A stretch of DNA of 64,000 bases from Candidatus Formimonas warabiya (GTDB lineage: Bacteria; Bacillota; Dehalobacteriia; Dehalobacteriales; Dehalobacteriaceae), in NCBI RefSeq assembly GCF_002777255.1, contig NZ_CP017634.1:880903-944902 (forward strand), written 5' to 3'. How positions within the stretch are numbered: the first letter of the stretch is position 1; every line of letters starts with the position of its first letter. The notes beneath the pieces were generated by a model that saw only the letters and a program-made list of their open reading frames with translations, did not search any database and was not told the origin of the DNA. The position numbers were made by a program, and so were the translations under genes. This document shows, piece by piece, positions 51,739 through 58,913 of the stretch.

Positions 51739-52332
51739 TTGGTCAATATTATTTGGTTAATCCTATTGCTGGCAGGAATACTGGTGGCAGGAATAAACGG
51801 ACGGATCGAAGTGGTAACAGAAGCGGCATTCCATGCAGCGAAAACCGGCGTGGAAATCTCTATTGAAATCATTGGCATCATGACTTTGTGGCTGGGGTTG
51901 TTAAAGTTAGCGGAAAAATCCGGTTTGGTCCAACTTTTGGCTAAATTTATCCGTCCCTTAGCAATATTGTTATTCCCCAGCATTCCGAAAGACAGTCCGG
52001 CATTAGGCTCCATTATTATGAATCTAAGCGCAAATGTTTTAGGATTGGGAAATGCCGCCACTCCCTTTGGGCTGAAGGCGATGAGTCAGCTTCAGCAGTT
52101 GAATAGGAACAAAGATGAGGCCTCCGACGCCATGATTACTTTTTTGGCCTTAAATACCTCTTGTATTACTTTGATTCCTGCCATGGTCATCAGCCTCCGG
52201 GTAAAAGAAGGTTCCGCAAATCCTGTGGAAATCGTCGGAACAACCATTGTGGCCACCGCCTGCGGGACAGTGCTTGCTATGATTTCCGACCATTATCTCC
52301 GGAATAAGTATTACCGTAACCACAAGAGGTGA
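51739..52332 (+). CDS. spmA: Spore maturation protein A
   Basis: Membrane protein of the nucleoside-recognition (Gate) family required for spore core dehydration. The 197-residue product (B. subtilis 196) has five hydrophobic segments, GVEISIEIIGIMTLWLGLLK, MNLSANVLGLGNAATPFGLK and TFLALNTSCITLIPAMVISL. TTG 51739 with AAAGGA nine bases upstream gives the family length; the frame extends to 51703. Confidence 0.93.
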   Translation: MVNIIWLILLLAGILVAGINGRIEVVTEAAFHAAKTGVEISIEIIGIMTLWLGLLKLAEKSGLVQLLAKFIRPLAILLFPSIPKDSPALGSIIMNLSANVLGLGNAATPFGLKAMSQLQQLNRNKDEASDAMITFLALNTSCITLIPAMVISLRVKEGSANPVEIVGTTIVATACGTVLAMISDHYLRNKYYRNHKR

Positions 52333-52337
52333 CCGAC

Positions 52338-52874
52338 ATGATGTACGCCCTTACTCAAATATCCCGTTGGGCGATTCCTGCTCTTTTATTCATCATTCCG
52401 CTCTATGCCCACCTGAAAAAAGTAAGTGTGTATGAAGTTTTTGTGGAAGGGGCTCAAGAAGGAATTACCACAGCAGTAAAGATTTTGCCTTACCTTGTGG
52501 GAATGCTCATTGCGATTAGTGTTTTTCGGGCTTCAGGAGCGATGGATTATTTGGTGGGATTTTTGCACCCTTTAACCGCTTTATTAGGGATACCGGGTGA
52601 GGTTTTGCCGCTGGCAGTGATGCGGCCATTATCGGGGAGCGGGGCATTAGGAATTACGGCGGAATTAATCCATCAATATGGCCCGGATTCCTTTATTGGT
52701 CGTTTGGCTTCCACCATGCAAGGGAGTACAGACACTACTTTTTACGTTTTAACCGTCTACTTCGGCTCTGTGGGTATCCGAAAATTTCGTTATGCAGTTG
52801 CGGTAGGACTCATTGCTGATGTTACCAGCTTTATTGCTTCGGTGATTATTTGTCACCTGTACTTTGGAGGATAA
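52338..52874 (+). CDS. spmB: Spore maturation protein B
   Basis: Partner of SpmA in spore core dehydration. The 178-residue membrane protein (B. subtilis 178) has ISRWAIPALLFIIPLYAHLK, YEVFVEGAQEGITTAVKILP, VMRPLSGSGALGI and TMQGSTDTTFYVLTVYFGSV. ATG 52338 behind GAGGTGA is preferred over GTG 52329. Confidence 0.94.
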   Translation: MMYALTQISRWAIPALLFIIPLYAHLKKVSVYEVFVEGAQEGITTAVKILPYLVGMLIAISVFRASGAMDYLVGFLHPLTALLGIPGEVLPLAVMRPLSGSGALGITAELIHQYGPDSFIGRLASTMQGSTDTTFYVLTVYFGSVGIRKFRYAVAVGLIADVTSFIASVIICHLYFGG

Positions 52875-52915
52875 TATAAAAACAGATTCCATGTTAGGTT
52901 TCAGTGAGACGACAG

Positions 52916-52942
52916 CAGGCAAAGTTGCCTGTTTTATTTTTT
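52916..52942 (+). terminator. Terminator after spmB
   Basis: CAGGCAA, AG, TTGCCTG followed by TTTTATTTTTT. Confidence 0.85.
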
Positions 52943-52985
52943 ATTGTTATAATTTTCCCAAAGCATATAGAAGTGAGGTGGCATT

Positions 52986-53756
52986 GTGGAAGAAAGACTG
53001 CAAAAAATTCTTGCCCATGCCGGTGTGGCTTCCCGGAGAGCCTGTGAGGAATTGATACTTTCGGGAAAAGTAAAGATAGACGGCCGGGTGGTCACAGAAT
53101 TAGGTGTGAAAGCTGATCCTGAACAAAATGTCATCGAAGTAGATGGGAAAAAAATCACGGAAATGGAAAAACTGATCTACATACTTTTGTTCAAACCTGC
53201 CGGGTATGTTTCTACCGTGCACGACCCGCAAAAAAGACGTACTGTGCTGGATCTAATCAGCGGAATAAAGGAGCGGGTTTATCCGGTAGGAAGACTGGAT
53301 TATGATACTTCCGGACTATTGATTTTAACCAATGACGGTCAACTGACCCATGAACTGATCCACCCTAGCCGGGAAGTAGAAAAGACTTATCGGGCCATGG
53401 TAAAGGGGATTCCCCACAGTGTCAGCTTAAAGAAACTGGCAACAGGAATTGAGCTGGACGATGGGAAAACCGCCCCTGCCCAAGTAAAAATAAAAAAGAC
53501 AGACGGAGATCATGCTTTAATTGATATTACCATTCATGAAGGGAAAAACCGTCAAGTAAGGCGTATGTTTACCGCAGTAGGCCATCCGGTGATTTGGCTT
53601 AAACGGATCGCCTTTGGTTTTTTGGATTTGGGGAAAATGAAACCGGGAGAATGGAGATATTTAACCAAACAGGAAGTGGAGAGATTAAAAAGCCTGAGCA
53701 AGCCTAAAGGGCCGGTACCCGGGTCCCGGTTACCGGAGTCCGGGAAGACCCTATAG
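52986..53756 (+). CDS. rluB: RsuA/RluB family rRNA pseudouridine synthase
   Basis: Isomerises a uridine in 23S (or 16S) rRNA. The 256-residue protein has an N-terminal S4 domain (RLQKILAHAGVASRRACEEL), the catalytic motif GRLDYDTSGLLILTNDG with the nucleophilic aspartate, and GKNRQVRRMFTAVGHPV. GTG start behind GTGAGGTGG. The last roughly 15 residues (GPVPGSRLPESG region) are encoded by a GC-rich repeat and look added to the family core. Confidence 0.92.
   Translation: MEERLQKILAHAGVASRRACEELILSGKVKIDGRVVTELGVKADPEQNVIEVDGKKITEMEKLIYILLFKPAGYVSTVHDPQKRRTVLDLISGIKERVYPVGRLDYDTSGLLILTNDGQLTHELIHPSREVEKTYRAMVKGIPHSVSLKKLATGIELDDGKTAPAQVKIKKTDGDHALIDITIHEGKNRQVRRMFTAVGHPVIWLKRIAFGFLDLGKMKPGEWRYLTKQEVERLKSLSKPKGPVPGSRLPESGKTL
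53714..53738. repeat. GC-rich palindromic repeat, copy C, inside rluB
   Basis: GGTACCCGGGTCCCGGTTAC and the following CGGAG is the reverse of the copy A pattern. It lies in frame at the 3' end of rluB and encodes part of a Pro/Gly/Ser tail. Confidence 0.5.
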
Positions 53757-53785
53757 ACAAACTCCTTACTTTTTTAAAAATCATG

Positions 53786-53807
53786 AAAAAGCGCCTTGCG
53801 CTTTTTT
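53786..53807 (+). terminator. Terminator after rluB
   Basis: AAAAAGCGC, CTT, GCGCTTTTTT. The symmetric A/T runs would also serve the reverse-strand gene that ends at 53911. Confidence 0.88.
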
Positions 53808-53812
53808 CACCT

Positions 53813-53864
53813 GACTTAATTGGCGTAATTCTCCCTAGGGTGGGAGTCCAACGCCAATTAAGTC
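53813..53864. repeat. Long near-perfect hairpin between convergent genes
   Basis: GACTTAATTGGCGT (53813-53826) and ACGCCAATTAAGTC (53851-53864) are perfect 14-base complements; inside them CTCCC and GGGAG add a second five-pair stem. There is no T-run, so this is not a standard terminator. It could be a small mobile repeat or a transcription barrier. Confidence 0.7.
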
Positions 53865-53868
53865 ATGC

Positions 53869-53900
53869 ATTAGCAGTTCTCACGCTGTATTAGCAGTTCT
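53869..53900. repeat. Tandem 12-base direct repeat
   Basis: ATTAGCAGTTCT occurs at 53869-53880 and 53889-53900, a period of 20 bases, next to the long hairpin. Confidence 0.7.
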
Positions 53901-53910
53901 AAAACTTGCT

Positions 53911-54396
53911 TCAATGATGGGGGTATAAGGGTTTACCCAGGTTTTTGCCCCATTTTTCCACAAATTCTCCTCCTTGTTCCGTGAGGATATTTGCTACTTG
54001 ATTTACTTTATCCTGATTAGTTTCAATGAGGACCAGTGTTTTTCCTTGGTCCACCTGGTCTGTATAAAAGTCGGCTCTCTCCTCGGATAACCCATAGTGC
54101 ATTAAGGCGCGGGAAATACCGTTTTCCGGTTCCCGCTGGAGAAGTCCTGCCAGAGGACCGCCGGCGCTGATCTTTCCAAAGTCGGGGATATCTATGGTAC
54201 CAGCCCCAATTAATACCCATTTTAGATCCGCTAAAGGGTTTAATTCTTCTGCGGTCTCCGCGGCAAAATCTCCGCTTATTTTCCGTACAAGAGAAATTTC
54301 ACTGTTTGCCAGCCTTTTTGTTTCAATTTCTTTGAGGGCTTTTGCCCCATGGGTATAATTAAAAAATACTGCCGTTACCGCCCGGTGCATACTCAT
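53911..54396 (-). CDS. General stress protein-like (YflT-type) protein
   Basis: The only clear reverse-strand gene. The 161-residue product begins with a ferredoxin-like half (AVTAVFFNYTHGAKALKEIE), has a glycine-containing middle (IGAGTIDIPDFGKISAGGPL), and ends with GLSEERADFYTDQVDQGKTL and VLIETNQDKVNQVANIL, a layout like YflT/GS17M stress proteins. The link is by pattern only. The start at 54396 has GGAG nine bases upstream; an in-frame ATG nine bases earlier lacks room for a ribosome-binding site. Confidence 0.65.
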   Translation of the reverse strand: MSMHRAVTAVFFNYTHGAKALKEIETKRLANSEISLVRKISGDFAAETAEELNPLADLKWVLIGAGTIDIPDFGKISAGGPLAGLLQREPENGISRALMHYGLSEERADFYTDQVDQGKTLVLIETNQDKVNQVANILTEQGGEFVEKWGKNLGKPLYPHH

Positions 54397-54510
54397 CTTT
54401 CTCATCTCCGATCATTTTTTTTTGCCGTGCTGTTGGTAATATCATGAGATAATCTTTTGTTTAATATTCAATATTACGGCAAACAATATGAAAAAAAGGT
54501 GGTGACATCC

Positions 54511-54750
54511 ATGCCGCAATGTTTAAGATGCGGAAATACTTCTAATTTTGGCAGCAGCCGGCTGCCCAATACTACTCCTTGGGTAAATGGCGCTGTTTCG
54601 GCACTTGTGGGCAATTTCTCCGGAGAGGAGGTGAATTACCTGGAAAACATGGGCACAACTTTGGAAAACTCTGAGCAGGCTTTTGCTCATCCGGAAAGAT
54701 ATTTCGATACCTGTTCCGCATGTGGTTCTACCGATATTATTTGGCCCTAA
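54511..54750 (+). CDS. Small zinc-ribbon protein
   Basis: A 79-residue protein with two CxxC knuckles, PQCLRCGNTSNFG at the start and DTCSACGSTDIIWP at the end, separated by about 60 residues. It probably binds one zinc. Function unknown. The ATG at 54511 follows GGTGGTGA; the frame extends to 54457 but without a good site. Confidence 0.75.
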   Translation: MPQCLRCGNTSNFGSSRLPNTTPWVNGAVSALVGNFSGEEVNYLENMGTTLENSEQAFAHPERYFDTCSACGSTDIIWP

Positions 54751-54820
54751 TTTTCGGCAAAATTTTATCAGATAAAAGGAAGTAAAAATATCATCTAGAA
54801 TATTTTAGGGGGAGGGGATC

Positions 54821-55363
54821 ATGATGGAGAAAGAAAAACTAGAAAAAGGCCTCATCCAGGTTTATACAGGCAATGCCAAAGGTAAAAGCACTGCCTCATT
54901 TGGATTGGCTCTTCGGGCGGCCGGGCATGGATTTAAGGTAGTGATTATTCAATTCATGAAAACCGGATCATTTTACGGGGAAATCACCAGCTTTAAACGT
55001 TTAGCCCCCGAAATAGAAATATACTCTTATGGAAAAGAGGGTTTTGTCCATCGAAGAGGGGTAACGGAGGAGGATATTGCGCTCGCCCATAAAGCCTTAG
55101 CGCATGCTGAGAAGGTAATGCTGTCACCGGATACCGATATTTTAATTTTGGATGAAATTAACAATGCCCTTTACTTTCAACTGCTCACAATTCAAGAAGT
55201 GATCAGCCTTCTTGATAAGAAGCCGGAGCAGGTGGAAATTGTTCTGACTGGACGGAATGCCCCCGAAGAAATTCTGGAAAGGGCCCACCTGGTCACAGAA
55301 ATGAAAGAGATTAAACATCCCTTTCACCAGGGAATTAACAGCCGGAAGGGTATCGAGTATTAA
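54821..55363 (+). CDS. cobO: Cob(I)yrinic acid a,c-diamide adenosyltransferase (BtuR/CobO)
   Basis: Transfers the adenosyl group of ATP to cob(I)alamin or its precursor, making coenzyme B12. The 180-residue protein has the P-loop TGNAKGKSTASFGLALRAAG, VIIQFMKTG, the Walker B-like LILDEINNAL and VLTGRNAPEEI. It stands alone here without other cobalamin genes. GGGGGAGGGG precedes the double ATG. Confidence 0.94.
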   Translation: MMEKEKLEKGLIQVYTGNAKGKSTASFGLALRAAGHGFKVVIIQFMKTGSFYGEITSFKRLAPEIEIYSYGKEGFVHRRGVTEEDIALAHKALAHAEKVMLSPDTDILILDEINNALYFQLLTIQEVISLLDKKPEQVEIVLTGRNAPEEILERAHLVTEMKEIKHPFHQGINSRKGIEY

Positions 55364-55384
55364 GGGCGAGGAGAGATCAGAAAA

Positions 55385-56161
55385 ATGAAATTTGTGCGTT
55401 TTGAGGTAGAAAATAAATGGTCTTATGGCATATTGAAAAATGATATTGTCCATCCAGTCCAAGGTTCCATTTATCATGATTTCACGGAAAGCGAAGCTGC
55501 ATACCGTTTAGATGAGGTAAAACTTCTTGCCCCATGTGAGCCAAGCAAAATCCTGTGTGTGGGCCTGAATTATTCCGACCATGCCGCAGAAGTCGGCCTG
55601 ACCATTCCTAAGTGGCCGGTCATTTTTATGAAGCCCCCCACCACAGTGATAGGCCCGGAAGAAAATATTATTTATCCTTCTTCTTTTGTTAAACGTTTGG
55701 ATTTTGAAGCGGAATTGGCTGTAGTGATCAAAAAGAAAGCCCGGTACGTGGCTGAGGACAAAGCCTTGGAATTTGTCTTGGGGTATACCTGCGGGAATGA
55801 TATTACCGCGAGAAACCTGCAGCCCAAAGAAGGACAATGGACGGTCTCGAAATCATTTGACACTTTTATGCCTTTGGGCCCAGTGATTGTTTCCGATCTG
55901 GGCTGGGACAATTTAGATATTCAGTGTATCCATAACGGCATGGTGAAGCAGTCATCCAATACCCGGAACCTGATCTGGGGGGTGCCTTTTTTGGTCAGCT
56001 ACTTAAGCCAAGTGATGACGCTGTTGCCCGGAGACGTAATTATTACCGGCACACCTTCCGGAATTTCTTCCATGGAACCGGGGGATCGGGTTTCTGTGTC
56101 AATCACGGGGATTGGGGAATTAAGAAATACGGTGGCAAAACAAAAGGAGAGAACCCAGTGA
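55385..56161 (+). CDS. Fumarylacetoacetate hydrolase family protein
   Basis: A 258-residue FAH-fold enzyme; members cleave or decarboxylate 2-oxo acids (acylpyruvates, oxaloacetate) with a divalent metal. Metal ligands are expected in DFEAELAVVIKKKARYV; other motifs are CVGLNYSDHAAE, FMKPPTTVIGPEE, GYTCGNDITARNLQ and ITGTPSGISSMEPGD. The size fits the acylpyruvase/oxaloacetate tautomerase group; the exact substrate is unknown. It overlaps the next gene by four bases. Confidence 0.88.
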   Translation: MKFVRFEVENKWSYGILKNDIVHPVQGSIYHDFTESEAAYRLDEVKLLAPCEPSKILCVGLNYSDHAAEVGLTIPKWPVIFMKPPTTVIGPEENIIYPSSFVKRLDFEAELAVVIKKKARYVAEDKALEFVLGYTCGNDITARNLQPKEGQWTVSKSFDTFMPLGPVIVSDLGWDNLDIQCIHNGMVKQSSNTRNLIWGVPFLVSYLSQVMTLLPGDVIITGTPSGISSMEPGDRVSVSITGIGELRNTVAKQKERTQ

Positions 56162-57396
56162 AAAATGTCATTGTCGTAGGAGGTGGGGCTTCCGGAATAT
56201 TCGCAGCAGTGAAGGCCCGGGAAATGGGCGCACGGGTAACCCTGATGGAAAAAAACAACCGGTTGGGGAAAAAAATGCTTATTACAGGAAAAGGAAGGTG
56301 CAATATCACCAATGCGGGAACACTGGATGATTTTATCGCCAATATTCCCGGTAACGGCCCCTTTCTTTACAGTGCTTTTTCCCTTTTATCCAATCAAGAT
56401 ACCATGGACTTTTTTCACCGTTTAGGCGTGCCGACGAAGGTGGAAAGAGGGGACCGGGTATTCCCGGTATCCGACCGGTCTGCTGATGTGGTGGAGGCTT
56501 TAAAAACTTATTTGCAAAAAATTGGCGTATCCTGCAAATATCATCTGACAGTAGAAAGCTTGGCTATTTCCCAAGGGGTGATGAAAGGGGTTGATACGGC
56601 CCACGGTTTTTTTTCTGCCGATGCCGTGATTGTCGCCACCGGGGGGGCATCCTATCCCGGCACCGGTTCTACCGGAGACGGATATCAAATGGCCCGGCAA
56701 GCCGGCCATACTATTGTTCCTCTGAAACCTTCCTTGGTTCCCCTGGAAACGGTAGAGCCCTGGGTAAAAGAACTTCAAGGTTTGACCTTAAAAAATGTGA
56801 AAGTCACGGCCTGGGCCGACGGGAAAATTCTATCCAGCGAATTTGGGGAAATGCTCTTTACCCATTTTGGGGTTTCCGGGCCGGTAATTTTGTCTTTAAG
56901 CAAAGTGATTACGGCATCCTTAGATCAGCATCCCCGGTCACCGGTTCAAGTGATCATCGACTTAAAGCCGGCGTTGTCCTTTGAACAACTGGATCAGCGC
57001 TTGCAAAGGGATTTCCAAAAGTATTCCCGAAAGTATCTGGCAAATTCTTTCACCGACTTGCTCCCCAAGTCCCTGATTCCTGTTTTTGTGCAATTATTGC
57101 CCATTTCGGGGGATAAGTTTGTCCATCAAATTACGAAGGAAGAAAGGGGGCAGATCATCAAGGGATTAAAAGAATTTACCGTGACGATTAAAAAGCCCCG
57201 GCCTTTAGCGGAAGCTATTGTCACCTCCGGAGGGGTTAGTGTAAAAGAAATCAACCCCAAAACCATGGAGTCAAAACGGGTGAAAGGTTTATTCTTTGCC
57301 GGAGAGGTTTTGGATATTGACGGGTTTACCGGAGGCTACAACCTGCAAGCCGCTTTTTCTACCGGTTTTGCCGCAGGCAAGGCAGCAGCCGAATAA
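56158..57396 (+). CDS. BaiN/HI0933-like FAD-dependent oxidoreductase
   Basis: A 412-residue flavoprotein with the dinucleotide fold IVVGGGASGIFAAVKAREMG, the family motif NRLGKKMLITGKGRCNITNAG (split as NRLGKKMLITG and KGRCNITNAG), VIVATGGASYPGTGSTGDGY, and the C-terminal GLFFAGEVLDIDGFTGGYNL. Homologues include BaiN, proposed to reduce bile-acid intermediates, but the general role of this widespread family is unknown. GTG start overlapping the FAH-family gene. Confidence 0.9.
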   Translation: MKNVIVVGGGASGIFAAVKAREMGARVTLMEKNNRLGKKMLITGKGRCNITNAGTLDDFIANIPGNGPFLYSAFSLLSNQDTMDFFHRLGVPTKVERGDRVFPVSDRSADVVEALKTYLQKIGVSCKYHLTVESLAISQGVMKGVDTAHGFFSADAVIVATGGASYPGTGSTGDGYQMARQAGHTIVPLKPSLVPLETVEPWVKELQGLTLKNVKVTAWADGKILSSEFGEMLFTHFGVSGPVILSLSKVITASLDQHPRSPVQVIIDLKPALSFEQLDQRLQRDFQKYSRKYLANSFTDLLPKSLIPVFVQLLPISGDKFVHQITKEERGQIIKGLKEFTVTIKKPRPLAEAIVTSGGVSVKEINPKTMESKRVKGLFFAGEVLDIDGFTGGYNLQAAFSTGFAAGKAAAE

Positions 57397-57460
57397 AACA
57401 GTTGTCCATCGCATATCTTATAACGATAAACGTTGTTTAAGATAGGCGGGAGTGATTACT

Positions 57461-57961
57461 TTGAATAAACGGAGCTGGGAAGAAAAACTGTGGATCATCG
57501 TCGACAAAGGAGAAAAGATACTCCTCAGAGTGATCATTGTAGGTTTTGTTGCTTTAGTAGTTGTTCAATCCATGCTTACCAGTGATTCCATGCGGTTTTA
57601 TTTAAGCTGGGCCGAACGTTTAGAGGGTCAACCCTTGCAAGAGTGGTCCAACCCTTCCGCACGGGTGATGGAATCCGAATCGACGGTTTTTGCTTACTTG
57701 ACCGTGGAACTTGCTGATTTTTCTTCTTTAGCCAAAGCAAGAATTTTGATCAACGGCACAGAGGTTGCTGATTTCAGAAACAAACAGGTAACCATCAAGG
57801 TGTACCCGGATGATTTGATTGAAATCGACGGTTCTTTTTATGACCGACGATTAAAGTTTGAAATCATCGGCGTGTCCGATTCTATTGGGGAACCGACGCT
57901 TCATCAAGTGATCCAGACCTACCGCTCCGTGACGTCCTTGGGAAAAGTAAAGTTTAAATAA
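57461..57961 (+). CDS. Single-pass membrane protein of unknown function
   Basis: About 166 residues: a short basic N-terminus, one transmembrane helix (about 19-38, LLRVIIVGFVALVVVQSML), and an extracytoplasmic domain with VTIKVYPDDLIEIDGSFYDR, probably beta-rich. I do not recognise the family beyond its presence next to aromatic synthesis genes in Clostridia, which is recollection. TTG 57461 behind GGGAGTGA is preferred; GTG 57452 is possible. Confidence 0.7.
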   Translation: MNKRSWEEKLWIIVDKGEKILLRVIIVGFVALVVVQSMLTSDSMRFYLSWAERLEGQPLQEWSNPSARVMESESTVFAYLTVELADFSSLAKARILINGTEVADFRNKQVTIKVYPDDLIEIDGSFYDRRLKFEIIGVSDSIGEPTLHQVIQTYRSVTSLGKVKFK

Positions 57962-57964
57962 GTA

Positions 57965-57993
57965 TTGCTATTTTGGCCATCTCTTCTTATAAT
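57965..57993 (+). promoter_or_regulatory. SigA promoter of the hutP-aro operon
   Basis: TTGCTA, a 17-base spacer and a perfect TATAAT. The start should be near 58000, giving a leader of about 118 bases before hutP that contains the peptide and terminator listed separately. Confidence 0.75.
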
Positions 57994-58023
57994 AGGATTG
58001 TAGGATGGAAGGATGGTGATATA

Positions 58024-58077
58024 ATGGTTGAATATTACACTCCTACCTGGAGTGTTTTTTTATTATTTTCTCCTTAA
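58024..58077 (+). CDS. Possible aromatic leader peptide
   Basis: An ATG behind AAGGATGGTGAT opens a 17-codon frame, MVEYYTPTWSVFLLFSP, then TAA. It contains two adjacent Tyr codons, one Trp and two Phe, five aromatic residues in 17, and lies ahead of chorismate, tyrosine and shikimate genes. Its codons span the terminator hairpin, so a ribosome held at Tyr or Trp codons would cover the hairpin's 5' arm. This is what a leader peptide for attenuation would look like, but no expression evidence exists. Confidence 0.45.
   Translation: MVEYYTPTWSVFLLFSP
58037..58061 (+). terminator. Attenuator hairpin in the hutP-aro leader
   Basis: ACACTCC, loop TACCT, GGAGTGT and a T-run lie about 37 bases after the expected transcript start and before hutP. 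GTAGGA (58000-58005) at the 5' end of the transcript can pair with TCCTAC (58041-58046), which would open the terminator. NAG triplets at 58001 and 58009 (and one at 57993, probably before the start) recur with an eight-base period, reminiscent of HutP binding sites, which have a seven-base period in the Bacillus hut leader. Confidence 0.6.
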
Positions 58078-58117
58078 AATAAAATATTGGTTTGATGGCG
58101 AAAGGAGGCAAAGGGCC

Positions 58118-58543
58118 TTGACTTCATCTGGAAGCAAAAAAGTAGCATCAGCGGCCATTAAAATGGCGTTAACGGAAAGCCGGGAAGAGGAAAAGGATTT
58201 AAAAAAAGTTTATCAGGACCAGGGTATTCGAACTGCTGCAGTAGATTATGGGGGAGAATTTCTGTCATCGGTATCAAAGGTGATTGAACGTGCTGTGGTA
58301 GCCGCCAAAAGAGAAGGAGTCATCAAAGATACCCATTCCGATGAAGGCGCTGTGGCAGGAGCAACCCATGAAGCCTTATCTCAAATCATGCCGAAGAGCA
58401 TCGGCTTAAATATCGGCGGCAAAATAGGCATTGCCCGGCAGCATGATCATGTGAGTGTGGCGGTATTTTTTGGCATCGGCATGATTCATTTGGATGAGGT
58501 AGCCGTGGGCTTGGCTCATCGAGCGGTATCGGAGGGAAGATAA
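58118..58543 (+). CDS. hutP: HutP family RNA-binding antiterminator
   Basis: A 141-residue HutP-family protein. In Bacillus, HutP with L-histidine and Mg2+ binds NAG triplets and prevents termination before histidine utilisation genes. Here the C-terminal core shows GATHEALSQIM, GLNIGGKIGIARQHDHVSVA and HLDEVAVGLAHRAV. Compared with my recollection of the Bacillus protein, two Mg2+-binding histidines are glycines, so the ligand may differ. TTG 58118 has AAAGGAGG nine bases upstream. It overlaps aroH by one base and heads an aromatic synthesis operon with a terminator in its leader, so control of that operon is the natural guess. Confidence 0.85.
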   Translation: MTSSGSKKVASAAIKMALTESREEEKDLKKVYQDQGIRTAAVDYGGEFLSSVSKVIERAVVAAKREGVIKDTHSDEGAVAGATHEALSQIMPKSIGLNIGGKIGIARQHDHVSVAVFFGIGMIHLDEVAVGLAHRAVSEGR

Positions 58544-58905
58544 TGCCAGTACGGGGGATAAGAGGAGCAACATCTGTGGAAAATAATTCCCGGGAAGAAA
58601 TCAGTCAGGCCACCAGGGAACTGCTCAGCATGATCATTGAAAAAAATGAGATCTGCTCGAAGGATATTGCCAGTGCTTTTTTTACGGTAACGAAGGATTT
58701 GAATGCGGAATTTCCCGCCCGGGTTGCCCGGGAAATGGGTTGGCAAACCGTCCCCATGATGTGCGGTTGGGAAATGGACGTGCCGGGAGCCTTGAAAGGG
58801 ATTATCCGCATCATGCTTCATGTTAATACGGAAAAGTCTCAGAAGGAAATCAAACACATTTACCTGAAAGAAGCCGTGAAGCTTCGTCCTGATTTAGTAG
58901 GGTAG
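58543..58905 (+). CDS. aroH: Chorismate mutase, AroH type
   Basis: Converts chorismate to prephenate for Phe and Tyr synthesis. The 120-residue protein is of the monofunctional trimeric AroH class (B. subtilis 127 aa): RGIRGATSVENNSREEI with the active-site arginine, FFTVTKDLNAEFPARVAR, PMMCGWEMDVPGALKGIIRI with the active-site Cys and Arg region. Its product is the substrate of TyrA encoded further along. Confidence 0.95.
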   Translation: MPVRGIRGATSVENNSREEISQATRELLSMIIEKNEICSKDIASAFFTVTKDLNAEFPARVAREMGWQTVPMMCGWEMDVPGALKGIIRIMLHVNTEKSQKEIKHIYLKEAVKLRPDLVG

Positions 58906-58913
58906 GTGAAAAC

